A stretch of DNA of 32,143 bases from Verrucomicrobiota bacterium (lineage in GTDB: Bacteria; Verrucomicrobiota; Verrucomicrobiia; Opitutales; UBA2995), in NCBI GenBank assembly GCA_027622555.1, contig JAQBYJ010000067.1, positions 1 to 32,143 of the forward strand. Direction: 5' to 3'. Each line of letters starts with the position of its first letter. Positions within the stretch are counted from its first letter, which is position 1. The notes under the pieces were generated by a model. That model worked only from the letters and a program-made list of their open reading frames with translations, did no database searches and was not told where the DNA came from. Below, piece by piece: positions 1 to 8,339 of this stretch. The translations under genes and the position numbers were made by a program.

Positions 1-52
1 AAAAACAAATCGCTGGTCAGGTCGTTTTTTTACGCCCCAAGTGTAGCCTATG

Positions 53-1801
53 CTAAGGACTAGTCAGTAAGGTTAGTTCCCAGCCTTTGATTTGAGCCTC
101 CTCAACAAGAATTCCATCCATTTTCCCACCGAATCGAAACCAGTTGGAAAAACTTTCCACGTTGCTCAACAAATCTATCAGATCAAAAGATCCTAGAGCC
201 GCCAACACACGATCATGACCGTCATAATTTACATAGTCCCTCTGTTCTGCCAGAGGAGCATCACAAATGACAGTGATTGAATCAGGCGCTTTTGCAAAAT
301 CGAACGCTGTTGAAACCGAATGATGCTCATAGCCTTTCCGCCACCCCACAAGAGTCAGATGCCCCGGGAAAATGGTTATCTCCTTTTCTTCAAATTGCTC
401 AGGGGCGAGCTTCCCGGGAATACTAACCCAAGTCTCTCCATCGGATATTAAAAGAATCTTCACCGGGACCTGTTGATTCTTAAGATTTTGTTCGAGTATA
501 AAAAACGACTCATCGAAGTTTTCCCGATCCTGGAAAATTTTCTTTGCTTCAGCCAAAACATCTTTTGCGTGAGAAAACTGACTGGCATTCAAGTGATGAC
601 GAAGAAGCTCCTTATATTGGTTTATCTCCATTTGCTTCACTAAACTGGTCAATGCGTCCTCCCAACCACGCCGAGCTTCCTGGTGAACAGGATCCACATT
701 AAGGATTTGGCGATAGGTCTTGATAACCCCGGTCCACTGACCGAGTTCGGAAAGGATTTTCGCTTTATCCAAAAGACGAATCGTTTCTTCACCGCGTAAA
801 GCATTACGGGTCCGGCTGATCCTTTCTTTAAGTCCAGGAGCATTGGGGTCTTTGGAATAAGCCTCAATATATAAGGAAAGGCTTTCTTTAAATTCCCGTT
901 TTGTGTAGTGCTGGTCTGCCCGGGAGATGATAGGGTTTTCGCTATCATCCAAATCATTTAATGTGTCTTCCGGGATGGTTAAGCTTGGTTTGACCTGCGT
1001 ATACTCCTGAGAGGTTACAACCACAATTTCGTCTTCCAGGGCTTCGACTAATTCTGTTTTCGCCAATTCACTCTGGATTAAATCAAGTCCACGATTTGCA
1101 TCAATCGAATCGGGATAAGCGGCAAGCACTTCATCATACAACTCCAGCGCAGCAGCCGTGTCTCCTGATTGAAAAAGAAAATGTGCGTCTTGCAATTTTA
1201 TGTCGACGATTTCGGCCGCTTGAGCTTTCACGAGATTGAGAATATCAACAGCCTTGGCAAAAGATTGAATCGCCGAAATCCAATCCTTATCTTCTAACGC
1301 GTTGTAGCCAAAGTTTGCGATTTCAATCGCTTCGAGGTAGGTGCCCTCCACAAGAACAATTTCATGAGTGATCGACTCGGAAACCTCGCTGTAACGGGCT
1401 TCAATTTCGTAGGCCTTTTCAGATCCAAGCCCACCGTCATCAATGAGCGGGCCAAGTCCATTTATCACACGCTCAAACGCATAGAAAGACGGTGCCCAGT
1501 TTTCCTCACCCCAGTGAGCTTCACCAAGAAGAAGCAGCTGTTCAAGGTTGTCTCTCTCTTCAATTGAAAGTACGTCGATTTCTACGAGATCTATGGCAAA
1601 CCGATTAAACGCCTGATGCGCCTTTTCGCGTGAGGTTCCTACAGACTCGGGTGTGACTTCCTGGCGATTGGTCGACTCAAGGTAGACCGGTTGATTTGGG
1701 CCTGCATAGCTAACCTCATCTACGGTACGCAAAATCCAGAACGCACCGGCGATCAGGATAATAAAGAAGAGTGCTGGAAAGATTAGGTGCCCAAATTTCA
1801 T
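53..1801 (-). CDS. Membrane-anchored TPR-repeat protein
   Basis: This 582-residue protein begins with a short N-region and one hydrophobic segment (about residues 5-24) without a clear cleavage site, so it is probably a single-pass protein facing the periplasm. Helical tetratricopeptide-like repeats follow in blocks (about 90-250 and 295-400), with typical alternation of small and aromatic residues (for example ALELYDEVLAAYPDSIDANRG). The last ~130 residues are not TPR-like: they contain a beta-rich piece (VKILLISDGETWVSIPGK, then EITIFPGHLTLVGWRKGYE) that resembles a PEGA-type surface domain. TPR proteins are protein-interaction scaffolds; the partner is unknown. The gene is divergent from the small gene at 1958 and shares a 156-bp intergenic region with it. 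TPR assignment is firm, the PEGA-like reading is tentative, and no enzymatic role is supported. Confidence 0.75.
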   Translation of the reverse strand: MKFGHLIFPALFFIILIAGAFWILRTVDEVSYAGPNQPVYLESTNRQEVTPESVGTSREKAHQAFNRFAIDLVEIDVLSIEERDNLEQLLLLGEAHWGEENWAPSFYAFERVINGLGPLIDDGGLGSEKAYEIEARYSEVSESITHEIVLVEGTYLEAIEIANFGYNALEDKDWISAIQSFAKAVDILNLVKAQAAEIVDIKLQDAHFLFQSGDTAAALELYDEVLAAYPDSIDANRGLDLIQSELAKTELVEALEDEIVVVTSQEYTQVKPSLTIPEDTLNDLDDSENPIISRADQHYTKREFKESLSLYIEAYSKDPNAPGLKERISRTRNALRGEETIRLLDKAKILSELGQWTGVIKTYRQILNVDPVHQEARRGWEDALTSLVKQMEINQYKELLRHHLNASQFSHAKDVLAEAKKIFQDRENFDESFFILEQNLKNQQVPVKILLISDGETWVSIPGKLAPEQFEEKEITIFPGHLTLVGWRKGYEHHSVSTAFDFAKAPDSITVICDAPLAEQRDYVNYDGHDRVLAALGSFDLIDLLSNVESFSNWFRFGGKMDGILVEEAQIKGWELTLLTSP

Positions 1802-1957
1802 TGAGATCCGAGGTCTAAGGTTGGTTTAGGATGGGGGTAGTATGGAAATAAAGTCCGACTGTGCGACATCTAAATGCACTCGAATATGAGACAAACAGGC
1901 GTTGCCTTACAGCCCACATCAAATTGATATCTTCAGTAACTTAAGCTTCCCCCCAAT
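1802..1957. promoter_or_regulatory. Divergent intergenic region
   Basis: This 156-bp segment separates the start of the minus-strand TPR gene from the start of the plus-strand small gene, so promoters for both should lie here. It is AT-rich in its right half. I could not pick a convincing -35/-10 pair or a palindromic operator by eye. Confidence 0.35.
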
Positions 1958-2389
1958 ATGGATCCCATCAAACAACTCGCAAAAACCAGGTCCAATGAGC
2001 TGAATCAACCAGAAGCGTTGTGGCTCGTTGCTATCGGGAAAGCCGGGAGTTTAATGAAAAAAAACGCCATCAGTCTTGATGAAATAAAACGACTAACGTC
2101 GGCCTCGCATTCTCCGAATCAGCTCCGAATTATATTGGATTATTTGGGGAAACAGACCGGTGATGCAACGGAGTTATTTGAAAGAGTAGATGGATCGACG
2201 TATTCTATTATGGACTGGTTGGAGGCGATTGAATGTTTCCACGATTGGATAAGCAGCCATGGTCAATCCACCTCATTGAAGACACTCCTGGGCTATATCG
2301 AATGCTGTACAGAAGCGACACCCAATGAGCCATCGCTCAAAAATACAGTGACAGAAATGCTAAGGCAGTACGGTTTCGAAGGAGAATAG
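1958..2389 (+). CDS. Small hypothetical protein, 143 aa
   Basis: The 143-residue product has no signal peptide or membrane segment and is predicted to be a soluble, mostly helical cytoplasmic protein. Nothing in it matches a family I recognise. Visible features are an N-terminal helical stretch (LAKTRSNELNQPEALWLVAIG), a lysine-rich turn, and two cysteines together (ECC) near residue 116. The coding character is plausible: it is a clean ORF with normal codon use, on the opposite strand to its neighbours, and no competing frame is open. It ends in TAG and is followed by non-coding sequence with a REP-like hairpin. Function unknown. Confidence 0.55.
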   Translation: MDPIKQLAKTRSNELNQPEALWLVAIGKAGSLMKKNAISLDEIKRLTSASHSPNQLRIILDYLGKQTGDATELFERVDGSTYSIMDWLEAIECFHDWISSHGQSTSLKTLLGYIECCTEATPNEPSLKNTVTEMLRQYGFEGE

Positions 2390-2731
2390 AAACTCGATCT
2401 CCGATTCTTTCCGCGGGGAGGTCCGAGGTATTTTTGCCTCTTTTTGTTCAGACTCATCTGAAGCGGACCGCTCGGCGTCCATCCCTACCTTCTGATACGT
2501 GGTTAACAAACTACTAAGAAAAATGTTTTAACTACGAAAAGCGCAGAATTACACAAAAAACTTGAAAGCAGGTCCCCTTTAAAAAGTATAAGCTAACTAC
2601 GAATGATTTTGTTTTTTTCTTCAGTGAAAATCAGTGCCATAAGCCGTGCCTTGTCGTAGCCTTGGCGAAGACTGGTGGTTAAAGCCTGTACCTTTTCCTT
2701 TTGAGAAATAATTTGAACAGGAGCAACTGTG
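2390..2731. other. Non-coding gap between small gene and IS110 transposase
   Basis: No credible gene is seen. The segment holds one REP-like hairpin (2465-2489), AT-rich sequence, and a degenerate stretch around 2638-2690 (CGTAGCCTTGGCGAAGAC) that looks like a decayed repeat. The part next to the transposase stop probably belongs to the IS110 element. A 9-bp sequence AACAGGAGC (2716-2724) recurs inverted at 3759-3767 on the other side of the transposase gene, a possible subterminal repeat. Nine bases can match by chance over this distance. Confidence 0.4.
2465..2489 (-). repeat. Single REP-like hairpin (GTAGGGATGG head)
   Basis: Read on the minus strand, this starts GGTAGGGATGGACGCC and continues into a GC-rich arm ending GCGGTCC. 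The same head, with a slightly different stem, forms the right half of the repeat pair at 17018-17098. GTAG followed by an imperfect palindrome is the known layout of REP sequences spread by RAYT (Y1) transposases. Confidence 0.55.
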
Positions 2732-4202
<1,471 letters not shown>

Positions 4203-4505
4203 GACCGTGATTTGGAATTAAAACCTTATGCGGTTTCCTTCAGAAGCTTCTTGCCGAAAGTTCTCAACTCAAGAGTCTCGGATCGAGCGGTCCCGGCAAT
4301 TAAGTAGTCGGCAAAGTCTGCTCTCCCTTTTCGATACAGCTTTATAATAGCGCACAAGCGACCCGGATCATCAAAACTGAATGCGGAATCCTCCAAGAGT
4401 TGCTCGAGGACTTGGGCCCATGCTTTCCGATCAAATCCATAGACAGCTTCGAGGGCCCATGAAGTTTCCATCAAGACCAGATCGAGAATTCTTATCGACC
4501 GCTCT
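4203..4505 (-). repeat. Left copy of 303-bp direct repeat (vapC fragment)
   Basis: This segment matches 6085-6387 base for base apart from scattered substitutions, with a constant offset of 1882 and no indel that I could see. It covers the last ~85 codons of vapC plus 23 bp downstream. The identity stops abruptly on both sides. The two copies flank the AbiE pair in the same orientation. Confidence 0.88.
4226..4474 (-). pseudogene. Truncated PIN-domain (VapC-like) fragment
   Basis: The 82 residues match the C-terminal two thirds of the full PIN protein encoded at 6108-6488, beginning at METSW. The first ~45 residues are missing, including the first catalytic aspartate (D5 in the full copy). 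The last acidic residue is also changed: TFDKK in the full copy is TFGKK here. Both losses make nuclease activity very unlikely. It is not preceded by an antitoxin gene but by the 3' end of abiEii. A translation start would need TTG or the internal ATG. It is best read as a remnant of the duplication that now flanks the AbiE pair. Confidence 0.85.
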
Positions 4506-5313
4506 CCTTCTTTTTCAGTAGCGGAAGAAGGACAGATTCGGAAACAAGGGCAGCGTCCTGTTTGCGCTCAAGAAAAGGGGATACGTCATGAAGTGCCTGC
4601 TTCCAGTCGATGGTCTGAAGTTTTTTGGCGATCAAACTTCGCCAGTTATCCGGGGTCGCTTCTGAGCCTTCCCAGTTAGTCTGACGGAGGGCGTTGTTCA
4701 GTTGCATGAGATTGGGCTCCGGCCAATCAGGATCAGAAAGATACCAGGCAAGATCGTAGAGATCGCGGCCCTTGGTAAATTTGCGCGAAAGGATAGCGTG
4801 CAACTTCCCGGCCAGAAGCGATGGTCTGTCGTAATGGTGCAGATTGAGCATGATAAATCGCCGCACCAGGCGCGTTTCTGTAAGGGCTCCTGCTGGGGGC
4901 CGGGTGTCCATTTCCACCTTGATCATGAACACTTCGTTAGAATGTGGGGATAGTCCTAATTCATAAAGCAATCCTCGAAATTTCACTAGCGCCGCAGCCA
5001 CAGTACTACCTGCGCGAGTTCGGATCTCCACGTCGTAGGCTTCCGCCAGCAGATCTACGCGAACAGAATCCATGTGTTTTTCAAATCGCGCTTCTCCATC
5101 AGGTGGCGCGAGGGAAAAGTCGAGATCCTCGGAATACCGCGGAAGGCTGTAAAGAAACCGTAGGGCCGTACCGCCGACAAAAGCCCAATTGGTAAAGGCG
5201 CCGCTGTCCTGCAGAGCCAGGAGAATCCGGGCCTGCAGGTACTCTCGCGTCCGGCTCCGGCGGCGAAAATCGTCCGGCTCATCGCGGAGCAAGTCTAGAA
5301 GCAAAGGCTTCAT
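4492..5313 (-). CDS. abiEii: AbiEii-type nucleotidyltransferase toxin
   Basis: This 273-residue protein carries the DUF1814/AbiEii nucleotidyltransferase core: VGGTALRFLYSLPRYSEDLDFSL at about 46-68, with the GG-T motif (47-49) and the D63-x-D65 metal-binding pair. It also has the conserved helical segment KFTKGRDLYDLAWYLS (about 175-190). In the known type IV AbiE systems the enzyme acts as a bacteriostatic toxin and can abort phage infection; some relatives modify tRNA acceptor ends. The gene starts 1 bp after the stop of abiEi, the usual operon order. Its last codons and TAA stop lie inside the 303-bp vapC-derived repeat (junction at 4505), so the C-terminal end (KESGR) may have been created or trimmed by that event. 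Confidence 0.9.
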   Translation of the reverse strand: MKPLLLDLLRDEPDDFRRRSRTREYLQARILLALQDSGAFTNWAFVGGTALRFLYSLPRYSEDLDFSLAPPDGEARFEKHMDSVRVDLLAEAYDVEIRTRAGSTVAAALVKFRGLLYELGLSPHSNEVFMIKVEMDTRPPAGALTETRLVRRFIMLNLHHYDRPSLLAGKLHAILSRKFTKGRDLYDLAWYLSDPDWPEPNLMQLNNALRQTNWEGSEATPDNWRSLIAKKLQTIDWKQALHDVSPFLERKQDAALVSESVLLPLLKKKESGR

Positions 5314-5314
5314 A

Positions 5315-5938
5315 TTAGCGGTCCTCCTCCCATAGTTGAACGACCAGCCGAATAGCCCTTTTAACTTTGTTTGATCCTAGCTTCTCAACGACGGCGTCGA
5401 GCGCCTCGCGATCAAAGCCATCCGGTTCATGGAGCCGAAGTTCTCGCAGGTAATCCCAATTGTCGCTGTGCGGTGTCAGATAGAGAAGGTCAACCAGCGC
5501 TTTGGCAGGACTTGCAATCAAGACCTGCTGGTCGGGAGCAATTTCCATTTCTTCGAAACCAAAAAAGCGGCCCGTTGAAATATGGCGAAACTGAAAACGA
5601 CCGATGGGCGTATCGCATTCTTCGGGCCTTCCCGTGGTCACACTGGTGGCGACGGGAACGTATTCCGGAATCATCCCATAATGAGCTAAAGCGGATTGCA
5701 GGCTGATATACGACGCCTTTTTCAGAGCGTTTGCGACTGCGAAGGGATGTGCGGCTGATGAGACGTAAGGCCTCTGGAGTAAGTAGACGCCCCGTCGCAG
5801 CTGCAGGATGCGTTTACTCTTCACCCACCGATCCAGCTGACGACGGACATGAGCTGGTTGTCCATACCCGGATAAGATCTGCCCCGTTCTGAACAAGCCA
5901 TTTTTTGGGACGCGATCCGCCAATTCCCCGATTTTCAT
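5315..5938 (-). CDS. abiEi: AbiEi-type antitoxin / transcriptional repressor
   Basis: The 207-residue product begins with a winged-helix region (about 10-55: FRTGQILSGYGQPAHVRRQLDRWVKSKRILQLRRGVYLL). A C-terminal AbiEi domain follows, with SYISLQSALAHYGMIPEYVP (about 95-115) and PAKALVDLLYLTP (about 143-155). AbiEi proteins neutralise AbiEii and repress their own promoter by binding inverted repeats. The start ATG is followed within one operon by abiEii (1-bp gap). The upstream sequence 5940-6000 is AT-rich and should hold the promoter; TAGACATAATTGTCTA (5946-5961) is a perfect palindrome there and is a good candidate AbiEi operator. Confidence 0.88.
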   Translation of the reverse strand: MKIGELADRVPKNGLFRTGQILSGYGQPAHVRRQLDRWVKSKRILQLRRGVYLLQRPYVSSAAHPFAVANALKKASYISLQSALAHYGMIPEYVPVATSVTTGRPEECDTPIGRFQFRHISTGRFFGFEEMEIAPDQQVLIASPAKALVDLLYLTPHSDNWDYLRELRLHEPDGFDREALDAVVEKLGSNKVKRAIRLVVQLWEEDR

Positions 5939-5945
5939 TTCGTTA

Positions 5946-5961
5946 AATAGACATAATTGTC
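5946..5961. promoter_or_regulatory. Palindromic operator candidate upstream of abiEi
   Basis: TAGACATAATTGTCTA lies 8 bp upstream of the abiEi start. TAGACA pairs with TGTCTA, and the inner TAAT/ATTA-like bases make the whole 16-mer nearly or fully symmetric. AbiEi family proteins autoregulate by binding inverted repeats at their promoter, so this is the natural binding site to propose. The link is inference. Confidence 0.5.
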
Positions 5962-6084
5962 TATAAAATGCAATACAAAGTTATTCAATGTAATCTCCCA
6001 TTTTCTGCCAGCGCGCCAACCGACGATTGGGAAGTAGGAGCAAAAAGATAAAAATGAACGAGCTGATTCTGCTCACCGCTCGGC

Positions 6085-6387
6085 GACCGTGATTTGGAAT
6101 TAAAACCTTATGCGTTTTCCTTCAGAAGCTTCTTGTCGAAAGTTCTCAACTCAAGAGCCTCGGATCGAGCGGTCCCGGCAATCAAATAGTCGGCAAAGTC
6201 TGCCTTCCCCTTTCGATACAGCTTGATCATTGCGCGCAAGCGACCCGGATCATCAAAACTGAATGCGGAATCCTCCAAGAGTTGTTCGAGAACTTGGGCC
6301 CATGCTTTCCGGTCAAATCCATAGACAGCTTCGAGGACCCATGAAGTTTCCATCAGGACCAGATCGAGAATTCTTATCGACCGCTCT
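6085..6387 (-). repeat. Right copy of 303-bp direct repeat (within vapC)
   Basis: This is the partner of 4203-4505, in direct orientation. Here it forms the 3' part of an intact vapC gene, which makes this copy the likely source or the original target. Recombination between the copies would delete 1882 bp, that is, the whole AbiE pair, and leave one vapC. Confidence 0.88.
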
Positions 6388-6488
6388 TCTTTGCTTTCAT
6401 TTGCCAATTCGGAAGCAACGATGCCGCATTGTTCTTCATCGTCCTGGACGATGTGGCGGACCAGGTAATTGGTATCGAAAGCGATCAT
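6108..6488 (-). CDS. vapC: PIN-domain ribonuclease toxin (VapC-like)
   Basis: The 126-residue protein is a complete PIN domain. Its acidic active-site positions are D5 (AFDTNYLV), E47 (METSW), D97/D100 (ADFADYLI) and D118 (TFDKKL). PIN toxins of VapBC systems cut RNA, often tRNA or rRNA, using a metal held by these residues. The gene overlaps the upstream vapB by 4 bp (ATGA), the classic arrangement for translational coupling of antitoxin and toxin. Most of the gene is part of the 303-bp direct repeat, and a truncated copy lies on the other side of the AbiE genes. Start choice is supported by the overlap and by the complete first motif. Confidence 0.92.
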   Translation of the reverse strand: MIAFDTNYLVRHIVQDDEEQCGIVASELANESKEERSIRILDLVLMETSWVLEAVYGFDRKAWAQVLEQLLEDSAFSFDDPGRLRAMIKLYRKGKADFADYLIAGTARSEALELRTFDKKLLKENA

Positions 6489-6763
6489 TTCCCGGAAAGA
6501 AGAGATCCGTGTTTGCGGCTTATGGCTTGCCGGATTCCTTGATCCATTTCTTCGGTGGTGACCGCTTTTTGCTTCCTTTTAAGGAACGGTTTGCCGCAAC
6601 CCGCCGAAGAACCCGGAGCCCGCTTTTTGCGTATGGATATCCGGTCTGGCCTTTCCAGCGTAAACTCGAGCCGGTCACCACTCCGTATGGCAAGCTTTAT
6701 TCGAAGCTGCTTCGGTAGGGTTATTTGGCCCTTGGAAGTGACTTTTGCCTGTAAAGTTGTCAT
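6485..6763 (-). CDS. vapB: AbrB/SpoVT-type antitoxin (VapB-like)
   Basis: The 92-residue protein begins with a typical swapped-hairpin AbrB fold: LQAKVTSKGQITLPKQLR (about 4-21), then a strand with LAIRSGDRLEFTLE. This DNA-binding half is followed by a basic, flexible tail (about 45-92: KRKQKAVTTEEMDQGIRQ) of the kind that wraps and blocks a PIN toxin. The vapC start overlaps its stop by 4 bp. It should repress the shared promoter in 6764-6800 together with VapC. The tail is slightly longer than in the smallest VapB proteins. Confidence 0.9.
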   Translation of the reverse strand: MTTLQAKVTSKGQITLPKQLRIKLAIRSGDRLEFTLERPDRISIRKKRAPGSSAGCGKPFLKRKQKAVTTEEMDQGIRQAISRKHGSLLSGK

Positions 6764-6890
6764 TCCTTACAAAACGCACGCTTTTGTAGAAAATCAATTT
6801 AAATCGTATTGTTTTACAATTTACTGCCGAGCAGAATTTTTAAGGGAGGAACAACTTCGACACCGTCTAATGCGGGAGGACGAAAGGGGA

Positions 6891-7979
6891 TTAAATGTTA
6901 AGGTAGTAGCGTGTGTGCTTAAGCATTCCCGTCTTGGTGAGCGCACCTTTGTTTACCAGATCGGAGAGATCTCTTGTTGCGGTGGCTCGCGAGGTTCTTG
7001 TGATCGAGATATAGTTTTCCGCGCTAAGACCCCCTGTGAACCCGCTAGGCCCTTCTTTAAAAAGGCGAGCGATGACTTTGGCTTGCCGGGCATTCAATTG
7101 ATCGCTCAGTCGGTCGTAAAGCTTCGCTTTGGCGATCGCGAACTCGACGAGGTTTATAGTCGCCTTTTGGGCCTCCAGGACGGTGTTTGCGAAATAGATA
7201 AGCCAGCTTGTAATTTCGTTTGTTCGGTTGATGCCTTGAAGGGCTTCGTAGTAGGCCTTCTTATTGCCTTCAATGGTTTTGGCCAAAGCGATAAGCGTTG
7301 GCTGGCCCAACTTTTCAGACATGGCCTTTTCTGAAATAGCCCTTCCAATACGGCCATTACCGTCTTCAAAGGGGTGAATGGAAACGAAATAGGCATGGGC
7401 GATGCCGGCACGTGTTAAGACCGGGATAGCGTCTTTTGACTGTTGATACCACTTGACGAATACATCCATTTCCCAGGTAACGTATGCGGAGGGGGGAGCC
7501 TCGAAATGAACCTTGGGAGCATGAATAGTTCCCGAGACCACTTGCATGGGCTCAGGATTACTCCGGTAGCGCCCAATTTCTTTGATGTCCTTGCGGGCAT
7601 TCAGAAGCATGCGGTGCCAATCGTGAAGGGTGGTGTGGTCAAGAGTCGTGTCGAAATTTTCATACAAATCGACCATCATTTCAGCAACGCCCTGTTCGGC
7701 AGGCGGGATCTTTTTCCCGTCTGCCTGGAGTCCAAATTGTTTACGTATGGAGGATTGCAGGCTCTCGCGGTCCAGAAACTCACCTTCGATTTCCGAAGTT
7801 TTCAAAGCTTCATCGCTGATTAGATCAATGGTGATGGTTTTCCGCTCGTTGCTGCCGAGATGCTTGAATGCGCCAAGCAGCGTGCCAGATTCCCTTAGAA
7901 ACCTGTTTTCCAGCTCCGTTAAAGCCACGGCATCATAGCTGAAATTTGGCCAGTCTTCGCGTTGCCAGTTCCATGTCAT
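6891..7979 (-). CDS. Class II Fic protein with DUF4172 domain (AMP transferase)
   Basis: The 362-residue protein has an N-terminal DUF4172 region (TWNWQREDWPNFSYD onward), a central Fic core and a C-terminal winged-helix region (about 310-360). The Fic signature HPFEDGNGRIGR is complete at 202-213, so nucleotide transfer (usually AMP from ATP to a hydroxyl side chain) should be possible. The sequence TSEIEG at 61-66 fits the inhibitory motif (S/T)xxxE(G/N); its position before the Fic core defines class II, in which E65 blocks ATP binding within the same chain. No separate FicA-like antitoxin is visible. The tail resembles a DNA-binding domain (ISITRTSRATATRDLSDLVNKGAL), so the protein may regulate its own promoter. 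It is the last gene of the minus-strand defence-type region. Confidence 0.92.
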   Translation of the reverse strand: MTWNWQREDWPNFSYDAVALTELENRFLRESGTLLGAFKHLGSNERKTITIDLISDEALKTSEIEGEFLDRESLQSSIRKQFGLQADGKKIPPAEQGVAEMMVDLYENFDTTLDHTTLHDWHRMLLNARKDIKEIGRYRSNPEPMQVVSGTIHAPKVHFEAPPSAYVTWEMDVFVKWYQQSKDAIPVLTRAGIAHAYFVSIHPFEDGNGRIGRAISEKAMSEKLGQPTLIALAKTIEGNKKAYYEALQGINRTNEITSWLIYFANTVLEAQKATINLVEFAIAKAKLYDRLSDQLNARQAKVIARLFKEGPSGFTGGLSAENYISITRTSRATATRDLSDLVNKGALTKTGMLKHTRYYLNI

Positions 7980-7997
7980 GAGTTAAAGTGGGGTTAT

Positions 7998-8053
7998 TAT
8001 AGCTCATATAAACGGCTAAAAGTGAGCTATAGCAAGTCTTTTTATAACTCATC
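7998..8053. promoter_or_regulatory. Operator candidate upstream of fic: three TATAGCTCA half-sites
   Basis: TATAGCTCA (7998-8006) and its exact reverse complement TGAGCTATA (8023-8031) form an inverted repeat with a 16-bp spacer. A third related copy, TATAACTCA, follows at about 8045-8053. The cluster begins 19 bp upstream of the fic start codon. The spacing and repetition suggest binding of a dimeric regulator, possibly the Fic protein through its C-terminal winged helix. Confidence 0.5.
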
Positions 8054-8148
8054 GGATTCTAATGGGCGCGCATGGGAAGGAAGCCCAGTTCCGGGAGAAA
8101 ACGCGAACCTCGCGGGCAGCGTATCACATAAAAGTCGTTTTTCTAAAA

Positions 8149-8178
8149 ATCAATTGTCAAATGTCATTGACAATTGAT
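8149..8178. promoter_or_regulatory. 11-bp inverted repeat upstream of TonB receptor gene
   Basis: ATCAATTGTCA (8149-8159) and TGACAATTGAT (8168-8178) are exact reverse complements with an 8-bp spacer. The right arm contains TTGACA (8167-8172), a consensus -35 hexamer, so a protein bound here would cover a promoter. I see no good -10 at the ideal distance. The site lies about 160 bp upstream of the TonB-dependent receptor start, and no other gene lies between, so it probably controls that gene. Confidence 0.5.
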
Positions 8179-8339
8179 ATACACATATGTCTTTGTCATT
8201 TGTTACTTGATATTATGAACAACAAAAACAGTCCCAAGGTTAGCCGTCCGAAAACATTTGGAAGCAGCCACGGGGAATGTGTTCTTGCTTATAAAAATTC
8301 AACACAAACCTAATTAACAACACTCAATCCGATCACCCT

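Noticed and set aside
6555-7334. Plus-strand ORF of 259 codons across vapB and fic
   Set aside because: It spans two well-supported minus-strand genes and their gap and has no domain.
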